NCBI GenBank assembly: GCA_043782425.1
Contig: JAYWAM010000212.1
Coordinates: 1-5,216 of the forward strand
Direction: 5' to 3'
DNA from: JAYWAM01 sp043782425
GTDB lineage: Bacteria; Pseudomonadota; Gammaproteobacteria; Burkholderiales; Usitatibacteraceae
Length of the DNA: 5,216 nucleotides
This document shows positions 5,181-5,216 of the stretch, piece by piece. The notes beneath the pieces were generated by a model. The model was given only the letters and a program-made list of their open reading frames with translations, had not been told where the DNA came from and made no database searches. The first letter of the stretch is position 1. Each line of letters opens with the position of its first letter. A program made the position numbers and the translations under genes.

Positions 5181-5216
5181 GATTGAGTTTGCTTGAATAT
5201 TTTGCTGAAGATTTTG

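Noticed and set aside
5096..5182. A 28-codon + strand reading frame (MNRTTPRRV...) after the tRNA
   Set aside because: It has no Shine-Dalgarno at a useful distance, and its second half is the terminator hairpin and T-run.

Overview
The window reads as chromosomal DNA of a Gram-negative proteobacterium, most likely a betaproteobacterium. The UbiE sequence (TDIN..ML..GRDRL, FGLRNMT, HPDQETLK) and the adjacent SCP2-type UbiJ point that way. So do the Pseudomonas-like REP sequences, the Shine-Dalgarno sites and a tRNA-Ser with an encoded CCA. A narrower placement (Nitrosomonadales/Gallionellaceae-like) is only a guess. Most of the window looks GC-rich by eye, while the first about 670 bases are visibly AT-richer.

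Layout, left to right. Bases 1-120 are a leader with two GTAT-type inverted repeats and an extended -10 box. A small two-gene cassette follows: a 71-aa ribbon-helix-helix (RHH) protein (121-336) and a 109-aa two-helix membrane protein of unknown function (342-671). Then come ubiE (695-1429, TTG start), a small exported protein that may have a GOLD/emp24-like beta fold (1426-1791, overlapping ubiE by 4 bases), ubiJ (1823-2416) and chrA, a two-domain chromate transporter (2447-3817, GTG start). All are on the + strand with short gaps, so one transcript could run from the RHH gene to chrA. Bases 3843-3908 hold an inverted pair of REP sequences, and 3975-4002 a hairpin that can terminate transcription from both sides. 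A Bax inhibitor-1/YccA family membrane protein is on the - strand (4024-4716). A tRNA-Ser(UGA) on the + strand (4918-5007) is followed by a structured noncoding stretch and a strong rho-independent terminator (about 5142-5180).

How the genes fit together: UbiE methylates the quinone ring in ubiquinone/menaquinone synthesis, and UbiJ is the lipid-binding SCP2-type scaffold of the aerobic ubiquinone complex. The usual third partner, ubiB, does not follow; chrA is in its place. The most unusual parts are the AT-rich RHH/membrane-protein cassette with its possible self-operator directly upstream of ubiE, and the small exported protein wedged between ubiE and ubiJ. No transposase, integrase, CRISPR array or rRNA is visible.
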